From CAYQQJ01 sp964419935 (GTDB lineage Bacteria > Pseudomonadota > Gammaproteobacteria > Pseudomonadales > Cellvibrionaceae): a stretch of DNA of 64,000 nt. A program made the position numbers and the translations under genes. Below are positions 62,155 through 64,000 of this stretch, piece after piece; positions within the stretch are counted from its first letter, which is position 1, and each line of letters starts with the position of its first letter. The notes under the pieces were generated by a model. The model was not told the DNA's origin and made no database searches. It saw only the letters and a program-made list of their open reading frames with translations. The stretch is taken from the NCBI GenBank assembly GCA_964419935.1, contig CAYQQJ010000007.1, forward strand, positions 62,001 to 126,000, written 5' to 3'.

Positions 62155-63816
62155 ATGAAGAAAGTTATAGCAATTGGTTTGGACGCCGCCGAACCGAGGG
62201 TTATCGAACGCTGGATGGCGGAAGGTAAGCTCCCCCACATGCAGAAGATAAAGGACATCGGCGTCTATACACGATTGGATAACTTCGAAGAGTCCAGTGT
62301 GGAGACATCCTGGACGACATTCGCAACTGGAAGCCCGCCGGAGAAGACCGGTTATTACGGTCCTCTGGTCTACAGTCCGGAGGCATATCGGATGGTGACC
62401 AAGGCCGCTTATGACTACGAAGAGTACCCGCCATTCTACGCCCTGGGCGACGACTATCGCGTTATCGCATTCGATATGCCCCAGGTACGTCTTAACCGAC
62501 GAATTAACGGTTTGCAGGTGGCCGCCTGGGGTGCTCACTCACCGCAGGTTGAACAGGGGTCACTGCCGGAACATCTGTTTGAAGAAATCCGTGAAAAGTA
62601 TGGCGAGCATCCTGGTCTTCACCGCGACTACGCCTGTATCGGTAACTTTGAAAAAACCATGGAAGTGCAGGAGTGGCTTCAGGAAGGTATCAAACGCCGC
62701 ACAAAAATCTGCCTCGATTTGATCAAAAATCAGGAATGGGATTTGCTGATGACGGTATTCGGTGAATCTCACGCAGCAATGCATACTTGCTGGCACCTGA
62801 GCCAGGAAGACCATCCGCTGTATGAGCAATTCCAGGCGAAGCTCAATGGGCGCGACCCAATGCTCGAGAGCTTCCAACTGATGGATGAAGCCATAGGCAA
62901 GATGCGTGCGGCAGCACCGGACGATACCCAGTTCATCGTTTATTCGCTACACGGCATGGGGCCGGCATTCATGGACCTATCGACACTGGTGTTTTTGCCG
63001 GAATATCTGTATCGATACAACTTTCCTGGTATGCAGGCGTTGGGCGACTCACGCACTACCAAAGAAAGTGACAAGCAGGTTATCGAGTACGAATTCGGTT
63101 TTTGGGAAAGACACATTTGGAACACCAAGTACGAGCCGAACCTGTTCAAGCGCTTCTTGAAAAAGGTGTTGCCCAATAAGGCCTATTTCCCCATTGCGGA
63201 AAAAATCGATCCGGTACGCGATGATGATCTGGTTTCCCCTTTCGCTATGTCCCGTCTGGGTGAAGCGGTCGGCTGGAATCCCGCGCACTGGTATTACCGT
63301 TTGTGGCCGCGCATGAAGGCGTTTGCGATTCCAACATTTGGCGAAGGCTTTGTTCGCCTTAATGTCAAAGGTAGAGATCCGAACGGGATGCTCGAACCGG
63401 AAGATTTCGCAAGCGCTTGTGATGAAATTACCGATATGTTGATGCAAATCACCGACGTGGACGATGGTGACACCATGGTGCAGCGGGTTGTTCGAACCCG
63501 GGATCGGCCGAATCAAAACAGCAGCCACGGCCACTTTGCAGACCTTATTGTATTGATGAAAGACAAACGCCCACCGAGTAAAGTCACCCACCCGGAACTG
63601 GGAACGATCGGGCCACTGCCGCGCTATAGATCCGGCACCCATCGGAACCTGGGGGTTTTCCTCGGCTGCGGATCCGACATCGAGGCCAGTATCGCCATTG
63701 AAGGCGCTCATGCACTCGGTGTGGCGCCAACAATCCTGCGTCTTTTGGGAGCGCCCATTCCGGCTCATATGAGTGGCAAGACGTGCTTCGAGCGACAGGC
63801 CAGCGGCGGGTTGTAA
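62155..63816 (+). CDS. alkaline phosphatase/phosphodiesterase-family protein of the EPS locus
   Basis: This 553-residue protein belongs to the type I phosphodiesterase/nucleotide pyrophosphatase fold. KVIAIGLDAAEPRVIERW holds the first metal aspartate. SVETSWTTFATGSPPEKTG holds the nucleophile Thr/Ser. HAAMHTCWH provides metal ligands. The last metal motif, usually SDHG, reads SLHG (Leu265, His266). No signal peptide or membrane helix is evident, so it may act in the cytoplasm on lipid-linked or sugar-phosphate intermediates. GGGAGG precedes the ATG. The remaining 184 bp to the window edge hold no supported gene. Confidence 0.82.
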   Translation: MKKVIAIGLDAAEPRVIERWMAEGKLPHMQKIKDIGVYTRLDNFEESSVETSWTTFATGSPPEKTGYYGPLVYSPEAYRMVTKAAYDYEEYPPFYALGDDYRVIAFDMPQVRLNRRINGLQVAAWGAHSPQVEQGSLPEHLFEEIREKYGEHPGLHRDYACIGNFEKTMEVQEWLQEGIKRRTKICLDLIKNQEWDLLMTVFGESHAAMHTCWHLSQEDHPLYEQFQAKLNGRDPMLESFQLMDEAIGKMRAAAPDDTQFIVYSLHGMGPAFMDLSTLVFLPEYLYRYNFPGMQALGDSRTTKESDKQVIEYEFGFWERHIWNTKYEPNLFKRFLKKVLPNKAYFPIAEKIDPVRDDDLVSPFAMSRLGEAVGWNPAHWYYRLWPRMKAFAIPTFGEGFVRLNVKGRDPNGMLEPEDFASACDEITDMLMQITDVDDGDTMVQRVVRTRDRPNQNSSHGHFADLIVLMKDKRPPSKVTHPELGTIGPLPRYRSGTHRNLGVFLGCGSDIEASIAIEGAHALGVAPTILRLLGAPIPAHMSGKTCFERQASGGL

Positions 63817-64000
63817 TAGCCGCTCGGCACGCGAATTCCGAGAAAGCGGTTTTGCACGTTCGAGCTAATAAGCCGTGTCATGTGGCGTATACGGATGTGC
63901 TGCGCGCAATATAAGTACCATAAGCGAAATATCCAGCGCGGCTGGAAGTAAGAATGCGAGCAATTAAACGAAACATAATGAAGCAGTCCCATAAAACTGG

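Noticed and set aside
1..64000. tRNA, rRNA, CRISPR arrays and phage genes
   Set aside because: Looked for by eye on both strands; no conserved rRNA or tRNA segments, no regularly spaced direct repeats and no phage structural or integrase proteins were found.

Overview
The window looks like chromosomal DNA of a polysaccharide-degrading, probably marine gammaproteobacterium close to the Cellvibrionaceae. This is inferred from family content: a chitinase with long poly-serine linkers, a GH3 lipoprotein glycosidase, a PL10-type pectate lyase, a DUF3581 protein, and a housekeeping set of gammaproteobacterial type. No rRNA, tRNA, CRISPR array, complete insertion sequence or phage gene was seen.

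Layout. 1-2216: 3' part of a PAS-GGDEF-EAL c-di-GMP protein. 2340-5671: FMN reductase and a cyanide-insensitive-type cytochrome bd operon (cydA, cydB, DUF2474 small protein). 5912-8432: Lrp/AsnC regulator divergent from leuA. 8686-11484: OmpA-like porin, SDR, small unknown ORF. 11661-17730: GH3 glycosidase, stress FMN-binding protein, YfaZ-like protein, pectate lyase, MAPEG protein. 18172-20560: seven-repeat FG-GAP lipoprotein and mscL. 21017-24954: glycosyltransferase, PAP2 phosphatase, dgkA and an L,D-transpeptidase homologue that has lost its catalytic Cys. 25139-30117: alpha/beta hydrolase, pgk, tkt. 30366-36141: the S-adenosylmethionine cycle (ArsR-methyltransferase regulator, metK, ahcY, metF), then rsmE. 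36414-43860: chitinase, OmpA/DUF4398 lipoprotein pair, DUF3581, and the formaldehyde-detoxification pair fghA and adhC. 44164-48513: outer-membrane barrel, SapC, rhlE, hexose-6-phosphate mutarotase.

48846 to the end is an exopolysaccharide locus. It holds two glycosyltransferases, the complete dTDP-L-rhamnose set in the order rfbA-rfbC-rfbD-rfbB, then a Wza-like lipoprotein, a Wzz-like chain-length protein, a BY-kinase homologue, an outer-membrane barrel, a flippase, a third glycosyltransferase and a phosphodiesterase-family protein. The export-protein order resembles PEP-CTERM/exosortase-associated EPS loci, but no exosortase lies in the window. The kinase homologue has lost the Walker A lysine and the Walker A' and Walker B aspartates. 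A sigma-54-like promoter lies just before the export genes.

The intergenic DNA is unusually structured. Three families of inverted-repeat elements (A: 2 copies; B: 4; C: 2) share a short core close to GTCCCTGTRG. A fourth MITE-like element (D) supplies the stop codon of the gene it follows. Two loci carry facing GGGAAAA/TTTTCCC tracts.

All functions are assigned by reading motifs by eye; no database search was run.
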